Shown here piece by piece: positions 16,073 to 25,596 of a stretch of DNA of 64,000 bases (position 1 is its first letter; every line of letters starts with the position of its first letter). The notes below the pieces were generated by a model. It saw only the letters and a list, made by a program, of their open reading frames with translations, ran no database searches and was not told where the DNA came from. The translations under genes and the position numbers were made by a program. This DNA is from an uncultured Bradyrhizobium sp. (GTDB lineage: Bacteria; Pseudomonadota; Alphaproteobacteria; Rhizobiales; Xanthobacteraceae). The DNA lies in assembly GCF_936928535.1 (NCBI RefSeq), contig NZ_CAKZHY010000056.1, positions 1 through 64,000 of the forward strand, given 5' to 3'.

Positions 16073-18001
16073 CTAGATCGTGACCTGCGTGCCGACCTCG
16101 ACGACGCGCCCCGAAGGGATCTGGAAATAGTCGGTCGCGTCGTTGGCGGAGCGGCTGAGCGAGATGAACAGCCGGTCCTGCCAGCGCGGCATGCCCGAAT
16201 GGACGGCGGGCTTCAGCGCCCTGCGCGACAGGAAGAACGACGTCGACATGATGTCGAACTGCCAGCCGAGCTTGCGGGCGATCGCCAGGGCCTTCGGCAC
16301 GTTGGGCGATTCCATGAAGCCGAACTTCAGCGTCACCTTGGAGAAGGTCGGGCTGATCGCCTCCAGCTTCACCCGCTCGGCCGGATCGATGCGCGGGGTC
16401 TGCGCCGTCTCTATGGTGAGAATGACATTCTTCTCGTGAAGCACCTTGTAGTGCTTCAGACTATGCATCAGCGCGGTCGGCGCGCTCAGGGGATCGCTGG
16501 TCAGGAACACGGCGGTTCCTGGGACCCGCTGCGGCGGCCGCTTCTCCAGCATCGCCACGAGGTCGGCGAGCGGGAATTCGAGCTTGCGCGACTTGTCGAA
16601 CAGGAGCCTGCTACCGCGCCGCCACGTGTACATCATGATGATCATGAGGGAGCCGAGCGCGAGCGGCACCCAGCCGCCCTCGAACACCTTGAGCAGGTTG
16701 GCGGCGAGGAACGTCAGGTCGAGGAACAGGAACGGCGCGATCAGGGCCGCAGCCCACAGCGGCGACCACTTCCAGGCTTTCCAGATCACGACAAAGCCCA
16801 TCAGGCCGGTGACCACCATGGTGCCGGTCACGGCGATGCCATAGGCGGAGGCCAGCGCGCTGGAGGAGCGGAACAGCAGCACCATCATGATCACGGCCAC
16901 CAGCAGCAGCTGGTTGATGCGCGGGATGAATATCTGGCCGGAATGGGCTTCAGACGTATGGCGAATTTCGAAGCGCGGCAGCAGCCCAAGCTGAATCGCC
17001 TGCCGCGTCAGCGAATAGGCGCCAGTGATGACGGCCTGGCTCGCGATGACGGTGGCGGCGGTGGCCAGTACGACCATGCTGCCGCGAATGATCCCTTGCG
17101 GGAAGAGCTGGAAGAACGGGCTCTCGATCGCGGCGGGATCGCCGAGGACGAGCGCGCCCTGCCCCAGATAGTTCAGCGCGAGCGAGGGCAGCACGATGAA
17201 CAGCCAGGCGGTCTGGATCGGCCGCTTGCCGAAATGGCCAAGGTCGGCATACAGCGCCTCGGCGCCGGTGACGGCCAGGAACACCGCACCCAGCGTGACG
17301 AAGCCGATGATGCCGTGGTGGAGCATGAACGAGACCGCATAGAACGGGTTCAGCGCCAGCAGCACCTGCGGCTGCTGAATGATCGGACCGATCGCAGCGG
17401 CCGCGATCACGCCAAACCAGACGCACATCACCGGTCCAAAGAACGCCGCGACGCGGGCGGTGCCGCGCGATTGAACGGCGAACAGGACGACCAGGATCAG
17501 CACTGTGAGCGGAATGATGTAGGGCTCGAACCGCAGCGTGACGTCCTTCATGCCCTCGAGGGCCGACAGCACCGACACTGCCGGCGTGATCACGGCATCG
17601 CCGTAGAACAGCGCGCCCGAAATGATGCCAAGCATGACAATGGTCGCCCCGCCCGTGCCGACCGCACGCTGGGCCAGCGCCATCAGGGCCAGGGTGCCGC
17701 CCTCGCCGTTGTTGTCGGCGCGCAGGAGAATCACGACGTATTTGAGCGTCACCACGACGATCAGCGCCCACAGGATCAGCGACGCCACGCCGAGGACAGC
17801 CGCCGACGTCGGCGCGCCTTCGGCGCCGGACGCCGCCATCACCGCCTCACGGAACGCGTAGAGCGGGCTGGTGCCGATATCGCCATAGACGACGCCGATG
17901 CTGCCGAGCGTCAGCGCGCCAAAGCCGGCGGTGGTGTGGGCATCGCCATGCCCATTGGCCGCCGCCGTTTCCGGGGCGGGAACTGCTACGTCACTTGTCA
18001 T
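16073..18001 (-). CDS. kup: Kup low-affinity potassium uptake transporter (copy 1)
   Basis: A 642-residue K+ transporter of the KUP/HAK/KT family. The N-terminal signature [21 protein letters not shown] is followed by about 12 membrane segments with [14 protein letters not shown] and [17 protein letters not shown] stretches, then a cytoplasmic C-terminal domain. It is predicted to bring in K+ with protons at the inner membrane. It is the second of two tandem kup genes, about 150 bp after the other, with a perfect palindrome in between. The copies are closely similar throughout, so the pair looks like a duplication. Confidence 0.93.
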   Translation of the reverse strand: MTSDVAVPAPETAAANGHGDAHTTAGFGALTLGSIGVVYGDIGTSPLYAFREAVMAASGAEGAPTSAAVLGVASLILWALIVVVTLKYVVILLRADNNGEGGTLALMALAQRAVGTGGATIVMLGIISGALFYGDAVITPAVSVLSALEGMKDVTLRFEPYIIPLTVLILVVLFAVQSRGTARVAAFFGPVMCVWFGVIAAAAIGPIIQQPQVLLALNPFYAVSFMLHHGIIGFVTLGAVFLAVTGAEALYADLGHFGKRPIQTAWLFIVLPSLALNYLGQGALVLGDPAAIESPFFQLFPQGIIRGSMVVLATAATVIASQAVITGAYSLTRQAIQLGLLPRFEIRHTSEAHSGQIFIPRINQLLLVAVIMMVLLFRSSSALASAYGIAVTGTMVVTGLMGFVVIWKAWKWSPLWAAALIAPFLFLDLTFLAANLLKVFEGGWVPLALGSLMIIMMYTWRRGSRLLFDKSRKLEFPLADLVAMLEKRPPQRVPGTAVFLTSDPLSAPTALMHSLKHYKVLHEKNVILTIETAQTPRIDPAERVKLEAISPTFSKVTLKFGFMESPNVPKALAIARKLGWQFDIMSTSFFLSRRALKPAVHSGMPRWQDRLFISLSRSANDATDYFQIPSGRVVEVGTQVTI

Positions 18002-18111
18002 GGGAGAGCCTGGTGGCCTCTAAAAATGCTTCACTGCACAACGGCTGAAGAGAGCGCGCGGCTTATAGTCCTGCGCTGCCGGCATAGCCTAGCCCGATTC
18101 TGGGCCCTTGG

Positions 18112-18128
18112 CATGCAAATTTTGCATG
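18112..18128. promoter_or_regulatory. Perfect palindrome in the kup-kup gap, candidate operator
   Basis: CATGCAAA, one base, TTTGCATG: a perfect palindrome in the 154 bp between the two kup genes, about 110 bp upstream of the downstream copy. It would allow separate control of that copy. No regulator gene is close. Confidence 0.5.
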
Positions 18129-18155
18129 GGTCCGCCATTGCGTCCCAATTTCCGT

Positions 18156-20054
18156 TCAGATGGTGACCTGGGTTCCGACTTCAACCACCCGGCCGGTCGG
18201 AATCTGGAAATAGTCGGTGGCGTCATTGGCCGAGCGGCTGAGCGCGATGAACAGATGGTCCTGCCACAGCGGCATGCCCGATTGCGCCGAGGCCTTCAGC
18301 GAGCGCCGCGACACGAAGAACGACGTCGACATGATGTCGAACTGCCAGCCCTGCTTGCGTGCGATCGCCAGCGCCTTGGGCACGTTGGGCTGCTCCATGA
18401 AGCCGAAGCGCAACCGGACCTTGGAGAACTTCTCGCTGATCTTCTCCATCTTGAAGCGCTCGGAGAGATCGACCCGCGGCGTGTGCGCGGTCTCGATGGT
18501 CAGGATCACGTTGTGCTCATGCAGCACCTTGTTGTGCTTGAGGTTGTGCAACAGCGCCGTCGGCACGAAAGCGGGATCGCTGGTCAGGAACACTGCCGTG
18601 CCCTTGACGATGTGCGGTGGCCGCTTCTCCAGGCTCCTGATCAGGTCTTCCAGCGGCACCTCGATGCGGCGCGTCTTCTGGATCAGGATTCCCGAGCCGC
18701 GCCGCCAGGTCCAGATCGTCCCAGCCATCGCCACGCCGAACAGCAACGGGACCCAGGCGCCTTCGAGCAGCTTCAGCAAATTGGCGCTGAAGAAGGTGAT
18801 ATCGACCATGACAAGGGGCAGGATCACGGCCGCCGCCGCAGCAGCCTTCCAGTTCCACAATTTCCAGATCACCACGAAGCCCATGATGCCGTCGGCGACC
18901 ATGGTGGTGGAGACCGCGATGCCATAGGCCGAAGCGAGATTGCTGGGTGTGTGGAACAGCAGCACCAGCAGCATCACGCCGATCAGCAGCAGCCGGTTGA
19001 CGCGCGGCAGATAGATCTGGCCCGCATGGGTCTCCGACGTGTAGCGCACCTCGAAGCGCGGCAGGAGGCCCAGCTGCACGGCCTGATAGACCAGCGAATA
19101 GGCACCTGTGATTACCGCCTGGCTCGCGATGACGGTCGCAGCCGTCGCGAGCCCGACCAGCGGCAGCACCAGATGCTCGGGCACCATGCGATAGAACGAA
19201 TGCTCGATTGCGCTCGGATCGGACAGCACCAGCGCGCCCTGCCCGAAATAGTTGATCAGCAGCGAGGGCAGCACGAAAAACATCCAGGCCGATTGGATCG
19301 GCTTGCGGCCGAAATGACCGAGATCGGCATAGAGCGCTTCGCCGCCGGTCACGGCGAGGAACACGGCGCCAAGCGTCACCAGGCCAATCGTGCCGTGCGA
19401 CAGCAGGAATTGCAGCGCGTAATAGGGATTGATCGCAACCAGCACCGACGGATCGTCGGCGATGTGAATGACACCCAACACGGCAAGACACGTGAACCAG
19501 ATCACCATCACCGGGCCGAAGGCCGAGGCCACCAGCGCCGTGCCCTTGCTCTGGACCGCGAACAGCAGCAGCAGGATCAGCACCGTGAGCGGCACGACGT
19601 AATGCTCGAATGCTGGTGTTGCGAGCTTCAGTCCGTCGACCGCCGACAGCACCGAGATCGCCGGCGTAATCATGGAATCACCGATGAACATCGAGGCGCC
19701 GACGACGCCGAGTGCCAGCAGGGGCCAGCTGCGGCGCCCCAGCGCGCGCTGGCCGAGCGCCATCAGCGAGAGCGTGCCGCCCTCCCCGTTATTGTCGGCG
19801 CGCAGCAGCAGCAGCACGTATTTGGTCGTGACGACGATCAGCAGCGCCCACAGGATCAGCGACAGCACGCCGAGCACCATTAGCCGCGTCACCGGCGCGC
19901 CGTGAGCCGCGCCCCTCACCGCCTCATGGAACGCGTAGAGTGGTGAGGTGCCGATGTCGCCGAAGACGACGCCGATGCTCCCAAGCGTCAGGGCCCAAAA
20001 ACCTGATGTGGCCGGCCCCTCCTGGGTCTCGGCCTGTGTGATGCTCGCCGTCAT
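18156..20054 (-). CDS. kup: Kup potassium uptake transporter (copy 2, upstream gene)
   Basis: A 632-residue KUP-family protein with [21 protein letters not shown] and [19 protein letters not shown], about 12 membrane segments and a soluble C-terminal domain that ends, like copy 1, in [18 protein letters not shown] start at the ATG at 20054 because its N-terminus aligns with copy 1; a GTG at 20114 would add 20 basic residues, and neither has a clear ribosome site. It is transcribed ahead of copy 1. Rhizobial genomes often carry several Kup proteins. Confidence 0.92.
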   Translation of the reverse strand: MTASITQAETQEGPATSGFWALTLGSIGVVFGDIGTSPLYAFHEAVRGAAHGAPVTRLMVLGVLSLILWALLIVVTTKYVLLLLRADNNGEGGTLSLMALGQRALGRRSWPLLALGVVGASMFIGDSMITPAISVLSAVDGLKLATPAFEHYVVPLTVLILLLLFAVQSKGTALVASAFGPVMVIWFTCLAVLGVIHIADDPSVLVAINPYYALQFLLSHGTIGLVTLGAVFLAVTGGEALYADLGHFGRKPIQSAWMFFVLPSLLINYFGQGALVLSDPSAIEHSFYRMVPEHLVLPLVGLATAATVIASQAVITGAYSLVYQAVQLGLLPRFEVRYTSETHAGQIYLPRVNRLLLIGVMLLVLLFHTPSNLASAYGIAVSTTMVADGIMGFVVIWKLWNWKAAAAAAVILPLVMVDITFFSANLLKLLEGAWVPLLFGVAMAGTIWTWRRGSGILIQKTRRIEVPLEDLIRSLEKRPPHIVKGTAVFLTSDPAFVPTALLHNLKHNKVLHEHNVILTIETAHTPRVDLSERFKMEKISEKFSKVRLRFGFMEQPNVPKALAIARKQGWQFDIMSTSFFVSRRSLKASAQSGMPLWQDHLFIALSRSANDATDYFQIPTGRVVEVGTQVTI

Positions 20055-20223
20055 AAGGGTGGAAAACGCTTCGTCCCTGGAATTGATCCGGTGCCCTCGG
20101 CGCTTCCGGCGCACCTGGCAATCGGAGGGTCACCATAGCAGGCGCCACGGCAGATGCTGTGACGGCGCAGCCACGCTCGCCGCCATCGCGATTGGCGACA
20201 GGTAAAATGGTAGCGCAAGACCC

Positions 20224-21054
20224 TTAGGGCTTCAAGTTCGGCGGCAACGGCGGATCTTCGCGCATCAGGGTGATGGTGACGCGGCGGTTCGCGGCGAGCG
20301 ATGGATCGTCCGGGAACAACGGCTGGGTGTCCGCCTTGCCGGAGACTGCGAAGATGTGCGACGGCGGCAGGCCCTCGCGCTCGAGGATCTGGCGCACCGC
20401 ATTGGCGCGATCGGCCGACAGGTCGAAGGCACCATAGTCGCTGCGCGTCGGCACGAAGCCCGCCGCGGTGTGGCCGGCAATGGAGACGCGCAAGGGTGTG
20501 GCCTTGAGCGGGACCGCGAGCTTCTCGATCAGGCGGCGGGTGCGATCGTAAGGCACCTTGGATCCGTCCGCGAACATCGAACGGCCATCCTGGTCGACGA
20601 TCTCGAGGTTGAGGCCCTGCTTGGTCTCTTCGAACATGACATGCTTGGACATCTCGGTCAGTTCCGGCATGTCCTGCAACGCCTGACGCAGAGAAGCGGC
20701 AGCCAGCGCAAAATTGCGATCGATCTTCATCTTCGCGCCCTGGGTCCGGTCGCGATCTTCCTGGTCCGGGGTCGGCGTGTTCGAGGCGTCCTCGGGCTCG
20801 ATGTGGTCGACGTTCTTGAGCCGCGGCCGGGTCGGCAGACCGTCCGACTCGACGATGCCGGCGTAGCGCGCTTCGCTCTGCACGCCAAAGGCATCGCGCA
20901 TGGAGCCCGCGACGACCTTGAGCTTGTTGGCGTCCTGGGTCGAGAACGCAACGAGCATGACGAAGAAGCTCATCATCAGGCCCATCAGGTCGGCGAAGGT
21001 CACGAACCAGCCGTGACCGCCGCCGTGAGCATCGCCGCGCTTCTTCTTGGCCAT
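20224..21054 (-). CDS. motB: MotB-like flagellar stator protein
   Basis: A 276-residue stator subunit. After a short basic cytoplasmic start there is one membrane helix containing the proton-channel Asp22 (TFADLMGLMMSFFVML), then a linker and a C-terminal OmpA/MotB peptidoglycan-binding domain (SIAGHTAAGF; FDLSADRANAVRQIL; RRVTITL). With MotA it converts ion flow into flagellar torque. It follows motA by 23 bp. No other flagellar genes are present, so this is an isolated stator locus. Confidence 0.9.
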   Translation of the reverse strand: MAKKKRGDAHGGGHGWFVTFADLMGLMMSFFVMLVAFSTQDANKLKVVAGSMRDAFGVQSEARYAGIVESDGLPTRPRLKNVDHIEPEDASNTPTPDQEDRDRTQGAKMKIDRNFALAAASLRQALQDMPELTEMSKHVMFEETKQGLNLEIVDQDGRSMFADGSKVPYDRTRRLIEKLAVPLKATPLRVSIAGHTAAGFVPTRSDYGAFDLSADRANAVRQILEREGLPPSHIFAVSGKADTQPLFPDDPSLAANRRVTITLMREDPPLPPNLKP

Positions 21055-21077
21055 GTCCTAAATCCCGCGGGGCGGTG

Positions 21078-21851
21078 TTACGCCGGCACCGGCTCGCCTT
21101 CGGCGTGGCGATGCTTCTCCGGCAGATAGGCCAGCAGCATTTCGCGCACCAGCGTCGGGCTCTTGGAGTCGCGGATCATCAAAATGCCATCGATGATCAG
21201 CGTGCGGTTGGTCTCTTCGTCCAAGAGCTTGCCGTGCAGCTTGTCGGCGATCGGGATGCAGAACAGGTTCGCGACCAGCGCGCCGTAGAGTGTTGCGAGC
21301 AGCGCGGTCGCCATGAACGGACCGAGCTTGGAGGGGTCGGTCATGTTGGCGAACATCTGCACCATGCCGATCAGGGTGCCGACCATGCCGAAGGCAGGGG
21401 CGCAATCGCCGACGGCGCGATAGATCTTGCTGCCTTCGTCCAGATGCATCAGGAAATTGTCGCGGTCGCGCTCGAGATTGTCGCGGATGAAATCGAGGTC
21501 ATAACCGTCGGCGACGTAGCGGATGCCCTTGGCGAGGAACGGCTCGTCGGTCTCGACCTTTTCCAATCCCACAGGCCCCTGCTTGCGGGCGATCTCGGCG
21601 ATGCGGGCGAGCTCGTCGACGAGGTCGTGCGCCGACAGCCGGCTCATGGTGAAGGCGAACTTGGCGCCGAGCGGCAGGCCATGCATCAGCGCCGAGAGCG
21701 GAAAGCGGATCATGGTCGCGGCGGTCGATCCACCGAAGATGATGATCATCGCGTGCTCGGAGACGAACATGTGAAGATCGCCGCCCAGCAGCATCATCGT
21801 CGCAATGACGATAATGCCCGCCACGAGGCCGACGCCCGTCATGATATCCAT
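21078..21851 (-). CDS. motA: MotA/PomA-like flagellar stator protein
   Basis: A 257-residue four-helix membrane protein beginning MDIMTGVGLVAGIIVIATMM, with the conserved FGMVGTLIGMVQMFANM and ALLATLYGALVANLFCIPIADKL membrane segments of MotA/PomA stators and a charged cytoplasmic loop (residues about 60-150). It looks more like PomA than the longer MotA of enteric bacteria. The start at 21851 is chosen for the GGAGT five bases upstream. It is co-transcribed with motB. Confidence 0.9.
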   Translation of the reverse strand: MDIMTGVGLVAGIIVIATMMLLGGDLHMFVSEHAMIIIFGGSTAATMIRFPLSALMHGLPLGAKFAFTMSRLSAHDLVDELARIAEIARKQGPVGLEKVETDEPFLAKGIRYVADGYDLDFIRDNLERDRDNFLMHLDEGSKIYRAVGDCAPAFGMVGTLIGMVQMFANMTDPSKLGPFMATALLATLYGALVANLFCIPIADKLHGKLLDEETNRTLIIDGILMIRDSKSPTLVREMLLAYLPEKHRHAEGEPVPA

Positions 21852-22064
21852 GGAAGACTCCAACGCGTACGCGACAACGGCCATCCTGGCCGGTGGTGCG
21901 GCCCAACCCCGAACCGCATTGGAAACCGTAGAGCGCCGCCCTTAAAGCTGCGTAAAGGTTAAGTTCAGCCGATGCGACCGAGCGGCGCAAGGTGACGGAA
22001 CGACCGCGGCTTTGCCGTTCTGCGACATCAATCTCAACACTTTGCTAACCATAAAGGAGGCGGG

Positions 22065-22889
22065 TCAGGACGACAGTCCTGTCAGCTCCAGGCTGAGCGC
22101 GCGCAGGCGGCGGCGCGCATCGGCATCATAGGCCTGCGGATTGGCGCGCGCCTCGTTCATGCCGTTGAAGAACAGGCCGCTTCGAGCGGCAACATCATCG
22201 CCTTCGACCAGATGCAGGATCGCCGCGCCGCCCTGCTCCACCGTCGACATCGGAGTGATACCGCCGGCGCGGACCATGGTGGTGTTCATATAGGTCGCCG
22301 GATGCAGCGCGTTCACGGTGATCCGGTCGCCTCTCAATTCCTCGGCGAGATCGATCGTGAACATGATCTGCGACAGCTTGCTCTGCGCATAGGCGCGCGA
22401 GCCGCTATAGCCCTTCGTGATCATGACATCGTCGAAGTCGATCGGATGCTGGCCAAGCGAGGCGACATTGACGATGCGCGAGGGCGCAGCAGCCTTCAGC
22501 AATGGCCTCAGCAGATGGACGAGCAGGAAGCCTGAGAGATAGTTCACGGCAAAGCGCAGCTCGTGACCATCACGGCTCTCCTGCCGATGCGGCCCGTCGT
22601 TCTGCGAGCCAATGCCGGCGTTACTGACGAAGACGTCGAGACGCTTGTGATCTCCGATCACCGCCGCGGCAAGGCCGCGCGCACCTGCCATCGACGATAG
22701 ATCGGCCTGATAGAAGGTCGGCGCAGCGTGCCCGGCCTTCACGATCTCATCGATCAGCCCCTTTGCGCGCTCGGCATTGCGGCCATGGATCAGGACGTTG
22801 GCACCTTCGGCGGCAAGGCGGGTTGCAACATAGCGCCCGACGCCATCGGTCGAGCCCGTGATCAGCACCGTCTTGCCGCGCATGTCCAT
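22065..22889 (-). CDS. Short-chain dehydrogenase/reductase (SDR)
   Basis: A 274-residue NAD(P)-dependent oxidoreductase with the classical SDR landmarks: cofactor loop TGSTDGVG at the N-terminus, VSNAGIGSQ, and the catalytic YAQSK (Tyr-x3-Lys). A substrate cannot be assigned; the family includes retinol-dehydrogenase-like enzymes of the WW-domain oxidoreductase group, which this resembles. A second ATG two codons in is possible. It is followed leftward by about 210 bp without a gene before motA. Confidence 0.85.
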   Translation of the reverse strand: MDMRGKTVLITGSTDGVGRYVATRLAAEGANVLIHGRNAERAKGLIDEIVKAGHAAPTFYQADLSSMAGARGLAAAVIGDHKRLDVFVSNAGIGSQNDGPHRQESRDGHELRFAVNYLSGFLLVHLLRPLLKAAAPSRIVNVASLGQHPIDFDDVMITKGYSGSRAYAQSKLSQIMFTIDLAEELRGDRITVNALHPATYMNTTMVRAGGITPMSTVEQGGAAILHLVEGDDVAARSGLFFNGMNEARANPQAYDADARRRLRALSLELTGLSS

Positions 22890-22906
22890 GACGTCATCCC
22901 GGGCCA

Positions 22907-22991
22907 GAGCATGATCCGGAAAAGTGTGAAGCGGTTTTCCGGCGAGATCATGCTCCAGAGAAAAACCTAAAGCGCGATGATTCGCGCTTTA
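22907..22991. repeat. Composite two-hairpin repeat between the RraA-like and SDR genes
   Basis: Long hairpin with outer arms GAGCATGATC (22907-22916) and GATCATGCTC (22946-22955) and inner CCGGAAAA / TTTTCCGG, followed by a 10-bp perfect hairpin TAAAGCGCGA-tgat-TCGCGCTTTA (22968-22991) that includes the stop codon of the RraA-like gene. Same two modules as at 10918-10999 and 58541-58642. Confidence 0.8.
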
Positions 22992-23708
22992 GTGGATCTC
23001 CGCCGAGCGCTTCAACGCGGCTTTCAACTTCTCCAGCGAGAAGTCGGGGCTGCGGGCGATCTCGAGGATCGGCGTCTCGCGACGGCCGCAGAGCTCGGCG
23101 GCTTCAGGGAGTTTCGCAGCGATGTCGAGCGGGATCACGATGGCGCCATGCCGGTCGGCATGGATCAGATCGTCCGACTTCACGGTCATGCCGGCGACGC
23201 GCACCTCGCCGCCAAAGCTCTCGGCATGCACCCAGGCATGCGACGGGCCGATCGAACCAGCCAGCGCCTGGAAGCCCGGCGCCCATTGCGGGATGTCGCG
23301 GATCGAGCCGTCGGTGATGACACCGAGACAGCCGAGCGCCTTGTGCACGTTGCTTTGCACCTCACCCCAGAACGCGCCATAGCCGACGTCGGGGCCATCG
23401 ATGTCCTGGATCACCGAGATGCGCGGACCGTGGCCGGTGCCGACATATTCGTAATATTCGATGCGGCGCTTCGACTGCTCTTCGGCTGGCAGCGACGATT
23501 TCAGCACCGAGCGGATCGCGACTGTGCGGGCATAGCCGACCATCGGCGGCAGATCCGGGAACGGGCAGACCAACTGCTTGGTGGTGTAGCCGATCAGGCG
23601 GCGCTCCGGCGCCACGATCTCCATAGCATTGCAGATCGTCGGCGTGTCATAGCGGCCCAGCGCTTCGAGGACGGAAGCGGGCAGCGGCCCGGTCGCGGTC
23701 TTGGTCAC
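22989..23708 (-). CDS. RraA-family protein (HMG/CHA aldolase-oxaloacetate decarboxylase type)
   Basis: A 239-residue member of the RraA/DlpA family. The conserved stretch is GAFWGEVQSNVHKALGCLGVITDGSIRDI; the R-D pair and the nearby D are metal/substrate ligands in the aldolase branch. Despite the name (regulator of RNase E), most soil-bacterial members act on small dicarboxylic acids such as hydroxymethylglutarate or oxaloacetate; an enzymatic role is more likely here. The start is a GTG with GGGAG upstream. The gene ends in the small hairpin of a composite repeat, which may be its terminator. Confidence 0.8.
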   Translation of the reverse strand: MTKTATGPLPASVLEALGRYDTPTICNAMEIVAPERRLIGYTTKQLVCPFPDLPPMVGYARTVAIRSVLKSSLPAEEQSKRRIEYYEYVGTGHGPRISVIQDIDGPDVGYGAFWGEVQSNVHKALGCLGVITDGSIRDIPQWAPGFQALAGSIGPSHAWVHAESFGGEVRVAGMTVKSDDLIHADRHGAIVIPLDIAAKLPEAAELCGRRETPILEIARSPDFSLEKLKAALKRSAEIH

Positions 23709-23803
23709 GGCATTTCTCCCAGATTGGCGGCTGATTGACGCGATGCCGCCGTCACATGGCGATATAGCCGAGATCGGGCCTCAACCCAACCAAGGCGCTC
23801 TCA

Positions 23804-23839
23804 TGGCAGGTATCTTGGCAGGTATCCTGGCAGATATCC
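23804..23839. repeat. Three tandem 12-bp units
   Basis: TGGCAGGTATCT, TGGCAGGTATCC, TGGCAGATATCC in direct succession, in the 143-bp gap downstream of pssA and upstream of the RraA-like gene. It is probably slippage, with no known function. Confidence 0.7.
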
Positions 23840-23851
23840 GCGTGCGATCGC

Positions 23852-24733
23852 TCAGTGCAGCCGTCCGGGCCGGTCGTCGTCGTGCGGCGGCTCGGACAGG
23901 CTTGCCATCGTTGGAGCAGAAGGCGGCGACGGGACCTCGCCGCCGGCAGGCGCCGTAGCTTCCAGCGCGCGTGCCTGATCGCGGTAGGATTTGTAGCCGA
24001 GCGGCAGGCAGAGCAGATACAGCGCCGTGCCGACCGACAGCACGTGCCAGGGATAGGCAATCAGGATCGCGATGAAGACGATGACAGCGACGAACGCCGG
24101 CAACACCAGCTCTGGCGACACGCGCATGCGCTTGGTCTTGCCGGAGAACACCGGCAGGCGCGAGACCATCAGGAAAGCGATCAGCAGCGTATAGGCCGCG
24201 GTCAGCGCCGCCGGCGCCCGGCCAAGCTCGAGAAACGCGACATAGATCGGCAGCAGCACGGTGATGGCGCCAGCCGGCGCCGGCACGCCCGTGAAGAAAT
24301 TGGCGGCGAATGCCGGCTTGTTCGGATCGTCCATGGTGGCGTTGAAGCGCGCCAGCCTCAAGCCGCCTGAGATCGCGAACACCATCGCGGCGATCCAGCC
24401 GGCATTGCCGAGCTCGTGCAACTGCCAGAAGTACAGCATCAGGCCCGGAGCGACGCCGAAATTGACGAAGTCGGCGAGGCTATCGAGCTCGGCGCCGAAC
24501 TTCGACTGGCCCTTGATCATCCGCGCGACGCGGCCGTCGATGCCGTCGAGCGCGGCCGCGAAGACAATGGCATAGACGGCGAGCGTCATCCGCCCCTCGA
24601 TCGACAGCCGGATCGAGGTCAAGCCGGCGCAGATCGCCAGCAGCGTGATGACGTTGGGCACCAGCATCCGCACCGGGATCGGGCGGAACCGCCGTCGGCG
24701 AATATCGGGATCTCGGTAGTCGTAGGGCGTCAT
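23852..24733 (-). CDS. pssA: CDP-diacylglycerol-serine O-phosphatidyltransferase
   Basis: A 293-residue membrane CDP-alcohol phosphotransferase that makes phosphatidylserine from CDP-diacylglycerol and serine. The catalytic motif is complete: D66-G67, A70-R71, G80, D84, D88 within ALDGIDGRVARMIKG and KFGAELDSLADF. Seven or eight membrane segments follow, and a polar C-terminal tail. The ATG at 24733 has GAGGACGAG before it. It is directly downstream of psd (87-bp gap), giving the two steps of phosphatidylethanolamine synthesis together. Confidence 0.92.
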   Translation of the reverse strand: MTPYDYRDPDIRRRRFRPIPVRMLVPNVITLLAICAGLTSIRLSIEGRMTLAVYAIVFAAALDGIDGRVARMIKGQSKFGAELDSLADFVNFGVAPGLMLYFWQLHELGNAGWIAAMVFAISGGLRLARFNATMDDPNKPAFAANFFTGVPAPAGAITVLLPIYVAFLELGRAPAALTAAYTLLIAFLMVSRLPVFSGKTKRMRVSPELVLPAFVAVIVFIAILIAYPWHVLSVGTALYLLCLPLGYKSYRDQARALEATAPAGGEVPSPPSAPTMASLSEPPHDDDRPGRLH

Positions 24734-24820
24734 TGGCTCGTCCTCACCTGCAGGCGAGATATAGCAAGCCGTGCTTCCCTCCGCCATTGCGGCGGAAGTC
24801 CCCCGACAGCGGCTTCTTGG

Positions 24821-25519
24821 TTAATTGGCGCGATAGGTGCGGCCGGGATCATCGCCGGTGAGGTCGGCCAGGATGGTCTCGCCGGCGATCGCAGCCTGCC
24901 CCTCCGAGACCAGCGCCTTGGTGCCGACAGGCAGGTAGACGTCGAGCCGCGAGCCGAAACGGATCAGGCCGAACCGCTCGCCGGCGCCGACCGCCTGCCC
25001 TTCCTTCACGAAGCAGACGATGCGCTTGGCCACGAGGCCCGCGATCTGGATCACGCCGATACGGCCCTGCGGGGTCGAGATGACGAGCGAATTGCGCTCA
25101 TTGTCCTCGCTCGCCTTGTCGAGTTCGGCATTGATGAAGAGCCCCGGCCGATAGGCGATGCGGTCCACCCTGCCGGCCACCGGGCTGCGATTCACGTGGC
25201 AGTTGAACACGCTCATGAACACGGAGATGCGCGGCAGCGGCCGGTCGCCGAGCCCGAGCTCGGCCGGCGGCAGCGCCATGGTGATCATCGACACCCGCCC
25301 GTCGGCCGGCGACACCACGAGCCCGTCGCGCTGCGGCGTCACGCGCACGGGATCGCGGAAGAACAGCGCACACCACACGGTGAGGATGGTGCCGATCCAG
25401 CCCAGCGGCGACCACAGCCACATCAAGATAATGCTGACAGCCGCGAAGATGCCGATGAAGGGATAGCCCTCCTTGTGGATCGGCGGGATCTGACGTTGGA
25501 TCGAATCGAGGATGGACAT
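24821..25519 (-). CDS. psd: Phosphatidylserine decarboxylase proenzyme
   Basis: A 232-residue short-type (PSD-A) decarboxylase. It turns phosphatidylserine into phosphatidylethanolamine and is made active by self-cleavage that creates a pyruvoyl group: here at Gly189-Ser190 in [11 protein letters not shown]. One or two N-terminal membrane segments (about residues 20-55) anchor it, and [14 protein letters not shown] is the conserved His-containing segment. Encoded between an Atm1-type exporter and pssA, with gaps of under 90 bp. Confidence 0.92.
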   Translation of the reverse strand: MSILDSIQRQIPPIHKEGYPFIGIFAAVSIILMWLWSPLGWIGTILTVWCALFFRDPVRVTPQRDGLVVSPADGRVSMITMALPPAELGLGDRPLPRISVFMSVFNCHVNRSPVAGRVDRIAYRPGLFINAELDKASEDNERNSLVISTPQGRIGVIQIAGLVAKRIVCFVKEGQAVGAGERFGLIRFGSRLDVYLPVGTKALVSEGQAAIAGETILADLTGDDPGRTYRAN

Positions 25520-25596
25520 CGGTATCTGCCGCTCGGGGTTATGGCACGGGTCGTCGCGCGGGCCTGTTTAGGCCAGAGTTGGGACCGGAGACAAGC

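Noticed and set aside
16199..18166. A 655-codon open frame on the plus strand across the first kup gene
   Set aside because: It is the antisense shadow of kup: GC-rich coding DNA gives long open frames on the opposite strand. Its product is rich in His/Arg/Gln with no motif, and the kup protein on the minus strand is unmistakable.
18108..19883. A 591-codon open frame on the plus strand across the second kup gene
   Set aside because: Same antisense effect; the sequence is low-complexity and the KUP signature is on the other strand.
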